Assembly: GCF_030818485.1 (NCBI RefSeq) | Contig: NZ_JAUTAJ010000003.1 | Span: 1-64,000 of the forward strand | From: Pseudoroseomonas cervicalis | GTDB taxonomy: Bacteria; Pseudomonadota; Alphaproteobacteria; Acetobacterales; Acetobacteraceae | DNA: 64,000 nucleotides | Direction: 5' to 3' | Part shown: positions 1 through 7,338 of the stretch, in pieces | How the letters are laid out: every line of letters begins with the position of its first letter | Position numbering within the stretch: the stretch's first letter is position 1 | Translations under genes and position numbers: made by a program | The notes under the pieces: model-generated | What the model was told of the DNA's origin: nothing | What the model saw: the letters and a program-made list of their open reading frames with translations, nothing else | Databases searched by the model: none

Positions 1-1
1 T

Positions 2-844
2 GGCCCGGACGGCTCGGTGAAGCTCTACGAATACAATGCCGAGACGCCGGCGGCGCTGCTCGAGGCAGCCTCGGTGCAGCTCGCCTGGTTCGAGGAGACG
101 CCGGAAGGCCCCGTGACCCGCCCCGGCCAGGACCAGTGGAGCGCCATCGACGAGGCGCTGGTGGCGCGCTGGCCCGCCCTGCGCCTGCCGCCTTTGGTGC
201 ATTTCGCGGCCGAGGGCGGAAGGCCGGACGAGATCGCCCAGGTCGCCTATCTGATGGCCACCGCCGAGGCCGCCGGCCATGCCGCCATCTTCCTGCCCGT
301 CGACGCCATCTCCTGGCAGGAGGGGGTGGGGCTGGTCGAGCCCGGCGGCCGGCCGATCGCGGCCTGCTTCAAGCTCTACCCCTGGGACTGGCTGGAGGCC
401 GAGGCCGGCGGCGCCCTGCTGCCGCAGGCGGGCACCCGCTGGATCGAGCCGGCGCGGCGCATGCTGCAGGCCAGCAAGGCGATCCTGGCCGAGCTCTGGG
501 CCATGGCGCCGGGCCATCCGCTGCTGCTGCCGGCCGCGCTCGACCGCGCCGCGATCGAGGGCCCGGCCATCGGCAAGCCGGCGCTGGGGCTGGAGGGCAT
601 CGGCATGCGCATCGAGGGTGTGCCCGGCGCCGTCTCCACCGATCCGGCCGAGGGGCTGCCAGCCTCGCCCCTGGTCTGGCAGGCCTGGGCGCCGCTGCCG
701 GCGTATTCAGCGCCGGACGGGCCGGCCTATCCGGTGATGGGGGTGTGGATGGCGGGGGATGCGCCCTGCGGCCTCGGCATCCGCGAGGGCGCCGGGCTGG
801 TCACCACGCTGGAGGACCGTTTCGTGCCGCATGTGATCCTGTGA
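2..844 (+). CDS. Glutathionylspermidine synthase-like ATP-grasp protein (5' end missing)
   Basis: This is the C-terminal part of a GSP_synth (PF03738-like) protein; the frame is open to the left edge, so the true start lies outside the window. The visible part opens with the family block GSVKLYEYNAETPAALLEAA, followed by FKLYPWDWLEAE and a glycine-rich IGKPALGLEGIGM segment that matches the ATP-binding KPxxGREG region of YgiC/YjfC proteins. It ends with the usual RFVPHVIL-type tail. Family members resemble the ligase domain of E. coli Gsp synthase/amidase, but the substrate of the stand-alone proteins is not established. A paralogue follows after 10 bases, so the two are probably co-transcribed. 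Confidence 0.85.
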   Translation, partial: GPDGSVKLYEYNAETPAALLEAASVQLAWFEETPEGPVTRPGQDQWSAIDEALVARWPALRLPPLVHFAAEGGRPDEIAQVAYLMATAEAAGHAAIFLPVDAISWQEGVGLVEPGGRPIAACFKLYPWDWLEAEAGGALLPQAGTRWIEPARRMLQASKAILAELWAMAPGHPLLLPAALDRAAIEGPAIGKPALGLEGIGMRIEGVPGAVSTDPAEGLPASPLVWQAWAPLPAYSAPDGPAYPVMGVWMAGDAPCGLGIREGAGLVTTLEDRFVPHVIL

Positions 845-854
845 GGCCGCGCCC

Positions 855-2048
855 GTGACCGTCCAGACCCCAGGCCCCGGCCCCACCGCGCCGCCCTTCC
901 GGCGCATCTCCCTGCGCGGCCCCGCCGGCATGCGGCAGCGCCTCCGCCCGCTCGGCCTGCTGGCGCCGGCCGAGGGCGGCCTGCCCTACTGGGTCGAGGA
1001 TGCCGCCTATGTCGTGCCGCGCGCCATGGCGGAGCGGCTGCTGCAGACCGCCGCCAGGCTGCACGCGCTCTGCCTGCAGGCCATCGGCACCGAGCTGCAG
1101 GGCGGCGACCCGGAGCGTTTCGGCATCCAGGAGGCCGGCATGCGCCAGGCGGTGCTGCAATCCTGGCAGGCGCAGGATTCCCCGCTCTACGGCCGCATGG
1201 ACTTCTCTTTCAGTGCCGCAGGCGAGCCGGTGCTGCTGGATTACGAGGCGGACGGGCCGCTGGGCCTGGCCGAGGCCTCCTACCTGCAATGGGAATGGTT
1301 CGAGGCCGCGCAGGCCGCCTCCCTCACCGAACGCGGCGACGACCAGGAGAACCTGCTCTACGAGAAGCTGCTGGCGCTGCTGCCGCGGCTCGGCCTCGGG
1401 CCCGATTTCGCCATCGCCCATGGCGGCGGCGCGGTGGGGGCGGAGCGCACCGATGCCGAATACCTCGCCAGCCTGGCGCGCGAGGCCGGGCTTCCGGCGC
1501 GGCTCTGCGAGATCGGCGCGCTGGGCTGGGACCGCGAGGCGCTGTGCTTCACCGACGACCAGGACCGGCCGCTGAGCGGGCTGCTGAAGCTCTATCCCTG
1601 GCTCTGGATGGAGCAGGAGCCGAATGCCGAGGCGCTGCCGCAGAGCCGCACCCGGATCCTGCCCGCCGCCTGGACCCGGCTGCTCTCCGACAAGGCGCTG
1701 CTGGCGCGGCTCTGGCAGCAGGCGCCCGGCACGCCCGGCCTGCTGCCCGCCTGGCTGGAGGGCGAGGCCCCCGCCGAGCCCGGCCTGGCCCTGGTCGCCA
1801 AGCCCTGCCGCGGCGATGACGGGGAGGGGGTGACCGGCCCGGACGAGCCGCCCGACCACCGCCATGGCCCGTTGCTGCGCCAGGGCTGGTGCCCGCCGCC
1901 GCGCTTCGAGACCGGGCAGGGCAGCGTGCATGCCGGCGTCTCGGTCTGGCTGGTGGGCGGCGAGCCGGCCGGCCTGTCCTTCCGCGAAAGCCGTTCCTGG
2001 CGCAGCGACGCCACGGCGCGCTTCGTGCCGCACATCCTGCGCGGCTGA
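855..2048 (+). CDS. Glutathionylspermidine synthase-like ATP-grasp protein (second copy)
   Basis: A full-length 397-residue GSP_synth family protein with a GTG start ten bases after the preceding paralogue. Recognisable blocks are RMDFSFSAAGEPVLLDYEAD near residue 114, LLKLYPWLWMEQEPNAEALP near 245, LVAKPCRGDDGEG near 315 and a C-terminal ARFVPHILRG. The expected reaction is ATP-dependent amide-bond formation, by analogy with glutathionylspermidine synthase. The acceptor is unknown, and no amidase (CHAP) domain is present. Tandem GSP_synth genes next to DUF350 and DUF1190 genes resemble the ygiB-ygiC and yjfC-yjfL-yjfM arrangements of enterobacteria, which supports the family call rather than a specific substrate. 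Confidence 0.85.
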   Translation: MTVQTPGPGPTAPPFRRISLRGPAGMRQRLRPLGLLAPAEGGLPYWVEDAAYVVPRAMAERLLQTAARLHALCLQAIGTELQGGDPERFGIQEAGMRQAVLQSWQAQDSPLYGRMDFSFSAAGEPVLLDYEADGPLGLAEASYLQWEWFEAAQAASLTERGDDQENLLYEKLLALLPRLGLGPDFAIAHGGGAVGAERTDAEYLASLAREAGLPARLCEIGALGWDREALCFTDDQDRPLSGLLKLYPWLWMEQEPNAEALPQSRTRILPAAWTRLLSDKALLARLWQQAPGTPGLLPAWLEGEAPAEPGLALVAKPCRGDDGEGVTGPDEPPDHRHGPLLRQGWCPPPRFETGQGSVHAGVSVWLVGGEPAGLSFRESRSWRSDATARFVPHILRG

Positions 2049-2097
2049 GCCGCCCGATGCCCCACGCCCCTTTCCCCCTTGCAGGAGCCATGCGCCC

Positions 2098-2523
2098 GTG
2101 ACCGCCGCCGACATCCTCGCGCTGTTCCCCTCCAGCCTGTTCAGCTTCATCACCGCCTTCGGCCTCGGCGCGCTGTTCTGGGGCTTCGGGCTGGTCGCCG
2201 TCTCCGCCGCCACGCCGCAGCGCGAGCTGGCGCTGCTGCGCGCGGGCAACCTGCCCACCGCCATCGCCTTCGGCGGCAAGGCGATCGGCATGGTGCTGCC
2301 GATCGCGGCCGTCGCCGGCGCCGCCGCCGGGCCGCTCGACCAGGCGATCTGGTGCGCCGTCGCGGTGCTGGTGCAGCTGCTGGTGCATCTGCTGCTGGCC
2401 GCCCTGCTGCAGGGAAGGCTGCGCGAGGAGATCGAGGCCGATACGGTGGGCGGCGGCGCCGTCTTCATCGCCTTCATCCAGATCGGCGCGGGCATCCTGA
2501 ACAATGCCTGCATGGCGGGCTGA
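2098..2523 (+). CDS. DUF350 (YjfL-type) inner-membrane protein
   Basis: A 141-residue hydrophobic protein with about four membrane segments. It contains FGLGALFWGFGLVAVSAAT, a central AIAFGGKAIGMVLPIAAVAG, and GGGAVFIAFIQIGAGILNNA near the C-terminus, a layout typical of DUF350 proteins. The GTG at 2098 is preferred because the gcaggagcc ribosome-binding site sits just upstream. The ATG at 2090 stops after three codons, and longer in-frame extension would run back through the preceding gene. DUF350 genes regularly accompany YgiC/YjfC-type synthetases, but the biochemical role is unknown. Confidence 0.8.
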   Translation: MTAADILALFPSSLFSFITAFGLGALFWGFGLVAVSAATPQRELALLRAGNLPTAIAFGGKAIGMVLPIAAVAGAAAGPLDQAIWCAVAVLVQLLVHLLLAALLQGRLREEIEADTVGGGAVFIAFIQIGAGILNNACMAG

Positions 2524-2524
2524 G

Positions 2525-3562
2525 ATGGCGGGGCTGTCCCAGCCGGCGCGGCGGCGCGGCGGCCGCGTGCGGGCGGCGGCGCTGGTCGGGCTCGGCCTCG
2601 GCGCCGGCGGCTGCGACGAGGCGCCGCCCCCCGATGTGCCCGGCCAGGCGGAGGCGCGGCTGGAAGCCTGCGAGGCGGCGCATCGCCGGCTGGGCGCCGA
2701 CCCGGCCGCCTGCGCGGCGCTGGAGCGCGTGGCGCGGCGCGAGCAGGCGGCGAGCCGCCCGGTCTTCGACTGGCGCGCCGGATGCGAGATGCAGTTCGGC
2801 CGCGAGGCCTGCGAGGCGACGGCCGAGACCCCCGCCTGGCGCCCGGTGCTGGAGGGCTGGAGCCTGCCCGCGGGCGGCGCGCCCCGCCCGGTGCTGCGCG
2901 ACCGCCAGGGCCAGGGCTGGGCGCTGCCCGACCCCGGTGCCATCGAGGAACCGCCGCGCCCGGTCGAGCGCGCCGAGCAGCCGCCGGACAGCCCCTCCGC
3001 CCCGCCCATGGGCTATGAGCGGCTGGCGCCGCTCTACGCCACGCGGCAGGCCTGCGAGGAGGATTGGCAGCGCTGCGAGCAGCCGCGCCAGCTCCTGCCC
3101 AACCGCTTCGCCAGCCGCGAGGAATGCGCGGCGGTGTGGAGCGCCTGCCGCAGCACCGTGCTGCCGAGCAGCGCCACGGTGCAGCTGTCGAACCAGGGCG
3201 GCGGCGCGGGCGGCTCCTCCGGCGGCGGCTATCATGGCGGCGGCCGCGGCTACGGCGCGCTGTGGTGGTACCGCTACAACAGCCTCTGGCATGACCGGCC
3301 TGTCGCGCGGGCCGGCGGCTATGCGCCGCGCTACCAGGGCTGGTCCTGGACCGCCGATCGCCGTCCCATCGCCAGCTACCGCCCGAGCAGCGGCACCGGC
3401 CCGCTGCAGGGCTGGGACAGCGCGGCGCGCCGGGCGCTGCCGGCGCATACGCTGGTGGCCCGCGCCTCGGGCGGCGGACCGGGCGTGACGGTGCAGGCCG
3501 CCACCAGCATCAGCCGGGCCGGCTTCGGCTCCACCGGCCGTTCCTATTCGGCGGGGGGCTGA
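2525..3562 (+). CDS. DUF1190 (YgiB-like) envelope protein
   Basis: A 345-residue protein starting one base after the DUF350 stop codon. A short arginine-rich leader and hydrophobic segment end in GAGGC at Cys30, an imperfect lipobox, so it may be a lipoprotein. The mature part has paired-cysteine blocks such as YATRQACEEDWQRCE and FASREECAAVWSACR, as in DUF1190/YgiB. It then passes into a glycine- and tyrosine-rich tail (GGGYHGGGRGYG) with polar, aromatic repeats. YgiB is encoded beside the YgiC ligase in E. coli, which matches this neighbourhood. Function is unknown; envelope location is inferred. Confidence 0.75.
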   Translation: MAGLSQPARRRGGRVRAAALVGLGLGAGGCDEAPPPDVPGQAEARLEACEAAHRRLGADPAACAALERVARREQAASRPVFDWRAGCEMQFGREACEATAETPAWRPVLEGWSLPAGGAPRPVLRDRQGQGWALPDPGAIEEPPRPVERAEQPPDSPSAPPMGYERLAPLYATRQACEEDWQRCEQPRQLLPNRFASREECAAVWSACRSTVLPSSATVQLSNQGGGAGGSSGGGYHGGGRGYGALWWYRYNSLWHDRPVARAGGYAPRYQGWSWTADRRPIASYRPSSGTGPLQGWDSAARRALPAHTLVARASGGGPGVTVQAATSISRAGFGSTGRSYSAGG

Positions 3563-3564
3563 GC

Positions 3565-4206
3565 ATGGCCCTTCCCTCCGCTGGCCCCGCCGCCGGCGCG
3601 CGCCGCCGCGCCAACCCAGAGGCGCCGGAGACGGCGCTGGACACCCCCCAGCGCCGGCTGCTGCTGGCGCTGCTGGGCGGCGCGCTGGGAATTGGCCTCG
3701 CCGCGCTGCAGCCGCCGCGCGATGCCGGCTACTGGCTGGCCGGCCTGGCGCTCGGCGCGCTGCTGATGGGGGGCGGCGCCTGGCTTGGCGGCCGGCCGCT
3801 GGGCGCGCGGCTGGACCATTGGCTGCTGCTGGGCGGGCGGGGCGCGCAGGCCCCGGCCGGTCTGCCTGGCACCGCGGCGCTGCCGCGCGAGACCCAGGCA
3901 GCGCTGGCCCGCGCCATGCTGCCCGGCTGGCGCGCCTGGCTGCGCCGCGCCCGGCTCGGCGCCCCGGCCCGCGCCAGGGCGGAATCGCTGCTGGCGGCGC
4001 TGGAGGCCGCGCCCGCCCCGCCGCCCGAGGCGCTGGCCCTGCCGCGCATCCTGGCGGCGCTGCGCCAGGGCGACCCGGCAGGCCCGGCTGCCGCCGAGGC
4101 GCTCATCGCGCTCTGCGCCGCGCCCGGCACGGCCGGGCCCGAGGCCGCCCTGGCCGCGGCGCTGGGCCGGCTGCGGGGCGGCGCGGCCGAGGAGGAGGAG
4201 GCATGA
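3565..4206 (+). CDS. Uncharacterised membrane protein
   Basis: A 213-residue protein of unknown family. Two hydrophobic segments lie near residues 30-50 (LLLALLGGALGIGLAALQ) and 58-75 (WLAGLALGALLMGGGAWLGG), followed by an alanine- and arginine-rich soluble part predicted to be helical. It starts two bases after the DUF1190 gene and overlaps the next gene by four bases (ATGA), so it belongs to the same operon. I recognise no motif. It could be an accessory of the DUF350/DUF1190 system, but that rests on position only. Confidence 0.6.
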   Translation: MALPSAGPAAGARRRANPEAPETALDTPQRRLLLALLGGALGIGLAALQPPRDAGYWLAGLALGALLMGGGAWLGGRPLGARLDHWLLLGGRGAQAPAGLPGTAALPRETQAALARAMLPGWRAWLRRARLGAPARARAESLLAALEAAPAPPPEALALPRILAALRQGDPAGPAAAEALIALCAAPGTAGPEAALAAALGRLRGGAAEEEEA

Positions 4207-4478
4207 GCGGCACACCCTGGCGCATCCGCCTGGGCCTGCTGGGCGGCGCCCTGGCGCTGTTCCTGGCGGCGCTGACCCTGCTGCTGGCGCGCTGGAACCA
4301 GGCGGAGCTGGACCGCGCCTTCGTCGAGGCCGCCGCCGCCGCGCAGCAGCGCGAGGCATCGCCCGACCCGGCGGCGCGGCCGGTCTGGACCCCGGCGCCC
4401 GGCGCCTCGCCGGTCGGGCTCTCACCCGGCGGCGCGGCGTCGCCGGGGGGCGGCAAGGCGGGGCGCTCGGCATGGTGA
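4203..4478 (+). CDS. Small single-pass membrane protein, unknown
   Basis: A 91-residue protein whose ATG overlaps the stop of the preceding gene. It has one N-terminal membrane segment (LGLLGGALALFLAALTLLLA), a short charged helix (ELDRAFVEAAAAAQQREA) and a Pro/Gly/Ala-rich tail. No family is recognised. It overlaps the following start at 4472, so translational coupling is likely. Confidence 0.5.
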   Translation: MSGTPWRIRLGLLGGALALFLAALTLLLARWNQAELDRAFVEAAAAAQQREASPDPAARPVWTPAPGASPVGLSPGGAASPGGGKAGRSAW

Positions 4479-5065
4479 TGGCGGCGATCCTGGCCCTGGT
4501 GGGGCTGCTGCTGCTGGCCCGGGGCTGGCGCGCCTTGCGCGGCCTGCTGCGCGGCGACTGGGTGCGGGCGCCGCGCACCAGGCTGCTGGTGACGCCGCGC
4601 CCCGGCAGCAATGCCCCGGCCCTGACGCTGGAGCGCGACGGGGTGGCGCTGTTCGGCCCGGTGCCGCTGCGCTGGGGGGAGGCGCCGGGCAAGGCCGGGG
4701 CGGCCGCGGGCGATGCCGGGCCCGCCAGCGGCGTCTACCGCGTGGCTGCCGCCTGCCGCCTGGACGCGCCGGAGGAGGCGCTGGCGCGGCAATGCTTCGG
4801 CGCCTCGGTGCTGCTGCTGCAGCGGGAGGGGGATGGTGCGCCGCTGCTGCTGCACGCCCTGGCGCGCAGCCGGGGGGAGGCGCCGGGCGCGCTCGGCCTG
4901 GCGCCGGCGGCGCTGCTGGAGCTGCTCGGCGATCCGCGCGGGCTGCGGCTGGAGCTGCTGCGCCGCGACATACGCCGCGCCGGCTGGGGGCTGACGCGGC
5001 GCCGGCGCGGCCCCCCGCGCGGCCCCCCGCACGGCCCCCCGCACGGCAAGGCCGCGCAGGGTTAA
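4472..5065 (+). CDS. Uncharacterised membrane-anchored protein with RGPP tail repeats
   Basis: A 197-residue protein with one N-terminal membrane segment (MAAILALVGLLLLARGW) and a soluble domain that has no recognised family signature. In-frame ATG codons at 4472 and 4478 are both possible starts; 4472 overlaps the preceding stop. The C-terminus ends in a short repeat, RGPPRGPPHGPPHGK, encoded by near-identical 12-base units at about 5008-5046. It is the last gene of the first operon and converges on gatB nine bases away. Confidence 0.5.
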   Translation: MVMAAILALVGLLLLARGWRALRGLLRGDWVRAPRTRLLVTPRPGSNAPALTLERDGVALFGPVPLRWGEAPGKAGAAAGDAGPASGVYRVAAACRLDAPEEALARQCFGASVLLLQREGDGAPLLLHALARSRGEAPGALGLAPAALLELLGDPRGLRLELLRRDIRRAGWGLTRRRRGPPRGPPHGPPHGKAAQG

Positions 5066-5067
5066 GG

Positions 5068-5084
5068 GCGCGGTTCAGCCGCGC
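5068..5084. terminator. Hairpin between convergent operons
   Basis: GCGCGG-TTCAG-CCGCGC forms a perfect 6-bp stem in the nine-base gap between two convergent stops and runs into the end of gatB. It has no clear U-tract. A bidirectional terminator is a plausible reading. Confidence 0.4.
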
Positions 5085-5362
5085 AGATGGCGCTCGATCT
5101 CGTCCAGCGCCTGGGCCTTGCCGATGCCGGTCAGGAAGGGCAGGCCCTTGACCACCGGCTTGCCCAGATCGGCCGGCACCGGCGTGGTGGAGACGACGAG
5201 GTCGGCATCGGCCACCAGGCTGGGCAGCTCGGTCGCCTTGCACTGGCGGATCTGCACCGGGATGCCGCGCTCCTGCATCGTCTCCTCGATGGCGGTCGCC
5301 ACCACGGTGGAGGTGGCCACCGCGGTGCCGCAGGCCACCAGGATCGTCTTCGGTCTAGCCAT
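5075..5362 (-). CDS. gatB: PTS system galactitol-type EIIB
   Basis: A 95-residue EIIB of the galactitol/lactose-type fold. The phospho-acceptor cysteine is Cys11 in ILVACGTAVATSTVVA, the position and context expected for GatB. The protein accepts phosphate from EIIA and passes it to the incoming polyol in EIIC. It overlaps gatA by eight bases and is the last gene of a seven-gene minus-strand run that begins at 12107. The galactitol family also includes transporters for arabitol and other polyols, so the symbol marks the family rather than the substrate. Confidence 0.85.
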   Translation of the reverse strand: MARPKTILVACGTAVATSTVVATAIEETMQERGIPVQIRQCKATELPSLVADADLVVSTTPVPADLGKPVVKGLPFLTGIGKAQALDEIERHLRG

Positions 5363-5840
5363 GCACTCGGTCCTTGTTGAGCGCCCGCAGCAGCTGGCGG
5401 ACGGTGGAAATGTCGGGCGCCGCCAGCAGCGCCTGCAGCAGCTCCGGCGCCTGGATCAGCCCGGCGACGGTCTGCAGTGCCTCGATCTGGGCGTGCTTGT
5501 CATTCAGCGCCAGGGCCAGGACGATCCGCACCGGAAGCTGTTCCTCCGGCTCCTCCATATTGCCGAAGGGCACCGGCTGGCGCAGCACCGCCAGCGCCAC
5601 GGCCGGGCGCCGCACATGATGCGCGTCGGTGTGCGGCACGGCGACATTGATGGCGCCGAGCGGCAGGCCGGTCGGCATCACCGCCTCGCGCGCCAGCACC
5701 GCCTCGGCATAGCTTTCGGCGACCGCGCCCTGCGCCTGCAGCCGCGCCGCCAGCAGGGAAATGACCTCGGCCGCGCTGCCGGCCTGCCAATCGAGGCAGA
5801 TGGCGCGGTCGTCGAGCAGGTCGGGCAGGTCGAGGGGCAT
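5355..5840 (-). CDS. gatA: PTS system EIIA (galactitol/fructose type)
   Basis: A 161-residue EIIA of the PTS_EIIA_2 type. The phosphorylated histidine is His70 in AINVAVPHTDAHHV. The ATG at 5840 is used; a GTG at 5849 overlapping the gatC stop is an alternative. It should receive phosphate from HPr, most likely the HPr domain of the fusion encoded at 15837, since no other HPr is visible here. EIIA-Ntr proteins share this fold, but the tight packing between gatC and gatB favours a sugar-transport role. Confidence 0.85.
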   Translation of the reverse strand: MPLDLPDLLDDRAICLDWQAGSAAEVISLLAARLQAQGAVAESYAEAVLAREAVMPTGLPLGAINVAVPHTDAHHVRRPAVALAVLRQPVPFGNMEEPEEQLPVRIVLALALNDKHAQIEALQTVAGLIQAPELLQALLAAPDISTVRQLLRALNKDRVHG

Positions 5841-5845
5841 GGCGG

Positions 5846-7273
5846 TCACTCCGCGGCGACGGGACGGGTGGGCAGGGGGGCGGGCTCCTCCGGCTCGGCG
5901 CCGGCGGCGCGCTCCCAGGCGACGGGGGCGGCGCGCAGGCCGAGGCCGAGCGCCGCGATCACCGCCGCCGCCAGCGCCAGGCCGAGCAGGCCGAGCGCCG
6001 TGACCGCCGAGATCAGCAGCCAGGGCACATAGAGGAAACCATCCACCACGCTGGTGATCAGGCTGGCCGCCGCCGGGATGGCGAAGCCGGCGGAGCGCGC
6101 GGCGCCGGTCATCAGCGGCGCCAGGCTGTTGCCGACATAGAAGCCGATGGCCAGCGTCACCGTGCCGATGACGATCATGCGCAGCACATTGCCGCCGACG
6201 ATCGGCGCGCACATCGCCACCAGGAAGGGGATCACCGCCAGATCGGCGAAGAGGATGATGCGGTTGCCCGGCAGCACCAGCGACAGCAGGATGGCGATCG
6301 GCACCAGCACCAGCGAGCTGGCGATGGCCGCCGGATGGCCGATCAGGATCGCGGAATCGAGACCGACATGCAGCTCGCGGTCGCCGGCGCGCTTCTGCAC
6401 GAAGTCGCGCGCGGCGTCCGAGATCGGGATCAGCCCCTCCATCAGGATCTTCACCATGCGCGGCAGGATCAGCATGACGGCGGCGAGGTTCATCGCCACC
6501 TTCAGCGATTTCGAGATGACCACGCCGGCATCGCCATCATTGTGGAAGGCGACGAGGCCGAGGATCAGGCCGAGCGCCGCGCCGAGCACCATCGGCTCGC
6601 CCAGCACGCCGAGCCGCTTCTGGATGCTGTCGGTGTCGAGATGCAGCCGGTTGAAGCCGGGGATGCGGTCCATCACCCAGTTCAGCGCGATGGCCAGCGG
6701 CACGATCTGCGCCGAGGCCAGATGCGGCACCGAGACACCGGGCACGCCGTAGAAGCGCTGCACGCCCTTGGCGGTCCAGTCGGCCAGGATCAGCGACAGC
6801 GCCGCCATCAGCGCCGCCGCGACCAGCCCATAGACCAGGCTGCCCGTCGCCGCCGTGACCAGCGAGCCGACGAAGGCGAAATGCCAGAAATTCCACACAT
6901 CGACATTCAGCGTGCGGGTCATGCGGGTGAGCAGCATGGCGAGGTTCACCGCGATGCCGATCGGGATCACCCACAGCCCGACCGAGGAGCCGAAGGCGAT
7001 GGCCGCCGCCGAGGGCCAGCCGACATCGACGATGTCGCGCTGCATGCCGGTGTTGCGCACGATGGCCTGGGCGACCTCGCCGAGGCTCGTCAGCATCAGC
7101 CCCAGCACCAGGTTGATGCCGATGAAGGCGACACCGATGGTCAGCCCGGCGCGGAAGGCGCGGCCGGCGCGCACGCCGAGCGCCAGCGCGATGCCGGCGA
7201 TGATGAAAGGCAGCAGGACCGTCGGGCCCAGCGTGTCCACCACGCTTTTGAGCACGGTCAGGATCGAATCCAT
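5846..7273 (-). CDS. gatC: PTS system galactitol-type EIIC permease
   Basis: A 475-residue EIIC of the EIIC-GAT family with about a dozen membrane segments. It begins MDSILTVLKSVVDTLGPTVL and carries the family blocks GLTIGVAFIGINLVLGLM, VDVGWPSAAAIAFGS and DRIPGFNRLHLDTDSIQKR. A good ribosome-binding site (gggagagaaacc) precedes the ATG. It translocates and co-phosphorylates a polyol with GatA and GatB. The genes immediately upstream encode a 2-oxoacid/acetoin-type dehydrogenase rather than the tagatose enzymes that go with true galactitol systems, so the substrate is probably different. Confidence 0.9.
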   Translation of the reverse strand: MDSILTVLKSVVDTLGPTVLLPFIIAGIALALGVRAGRAFRAGLTIGVAFIGINLVLGLMLTSLGEVAQAIVRNTGMQRDIVDVGWPSAAAIAFGSSVGLWVIPIGIAVNLAMLLTRMTRTLNVDVWNFWHFAFVGSLVTAATGSLVYGLVAAALMAALSLILADWTAKGVQRFYGVPGVSVPHLASAQIVPLAIALNWVMDRIPGFNRLHLDTDSIQKRLGVLGEPMVLGAALGLILGLVAFHNDGDAGVVISKSLKVAMNLAAVMLILPRMVKILMEGLIPISDAARDFVQKRAGDRELHVGLDSAILIGHPAAIASSLVLVPIAILLSLVLPGNRIILFADLAVIPFLVAMCAPIVGGNVLRMIVIGTVTLAIGFYVGNSLAPLMTGAARSAGFAIPAAASLITSVVDGFLYVPWLLISAVTALGLLGLALAAAVIAALGLGLRAAPVAWERAAGAEPEEPAPLPTRPVAAE

Positions 7274-7291
7274 GGTTTCTCTCCCTCAGCC

Positions 7292-7335
7292 GCGCGGTGG
7301 ATCCGCGCTGTTCTGTCGGTCGCCGGCGGGCCGGC
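7292..7335 (-). other. Intercistronic hairpins between acoC and gatC
   Basis: In the 65-base gap are GCGCGG-TGGAT-CCGCGC (7292-7308) and GCCGGC-GG-GCCGGC (7322-7335). In the middle of a likely operon these may act as an attenuator, partial terminator or RNA-processing site that sets PTS against dehydrogenase expression. This is inference from base pairing alone. Confidence 0.3.
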
Positions 7336-7338
7336 GGA

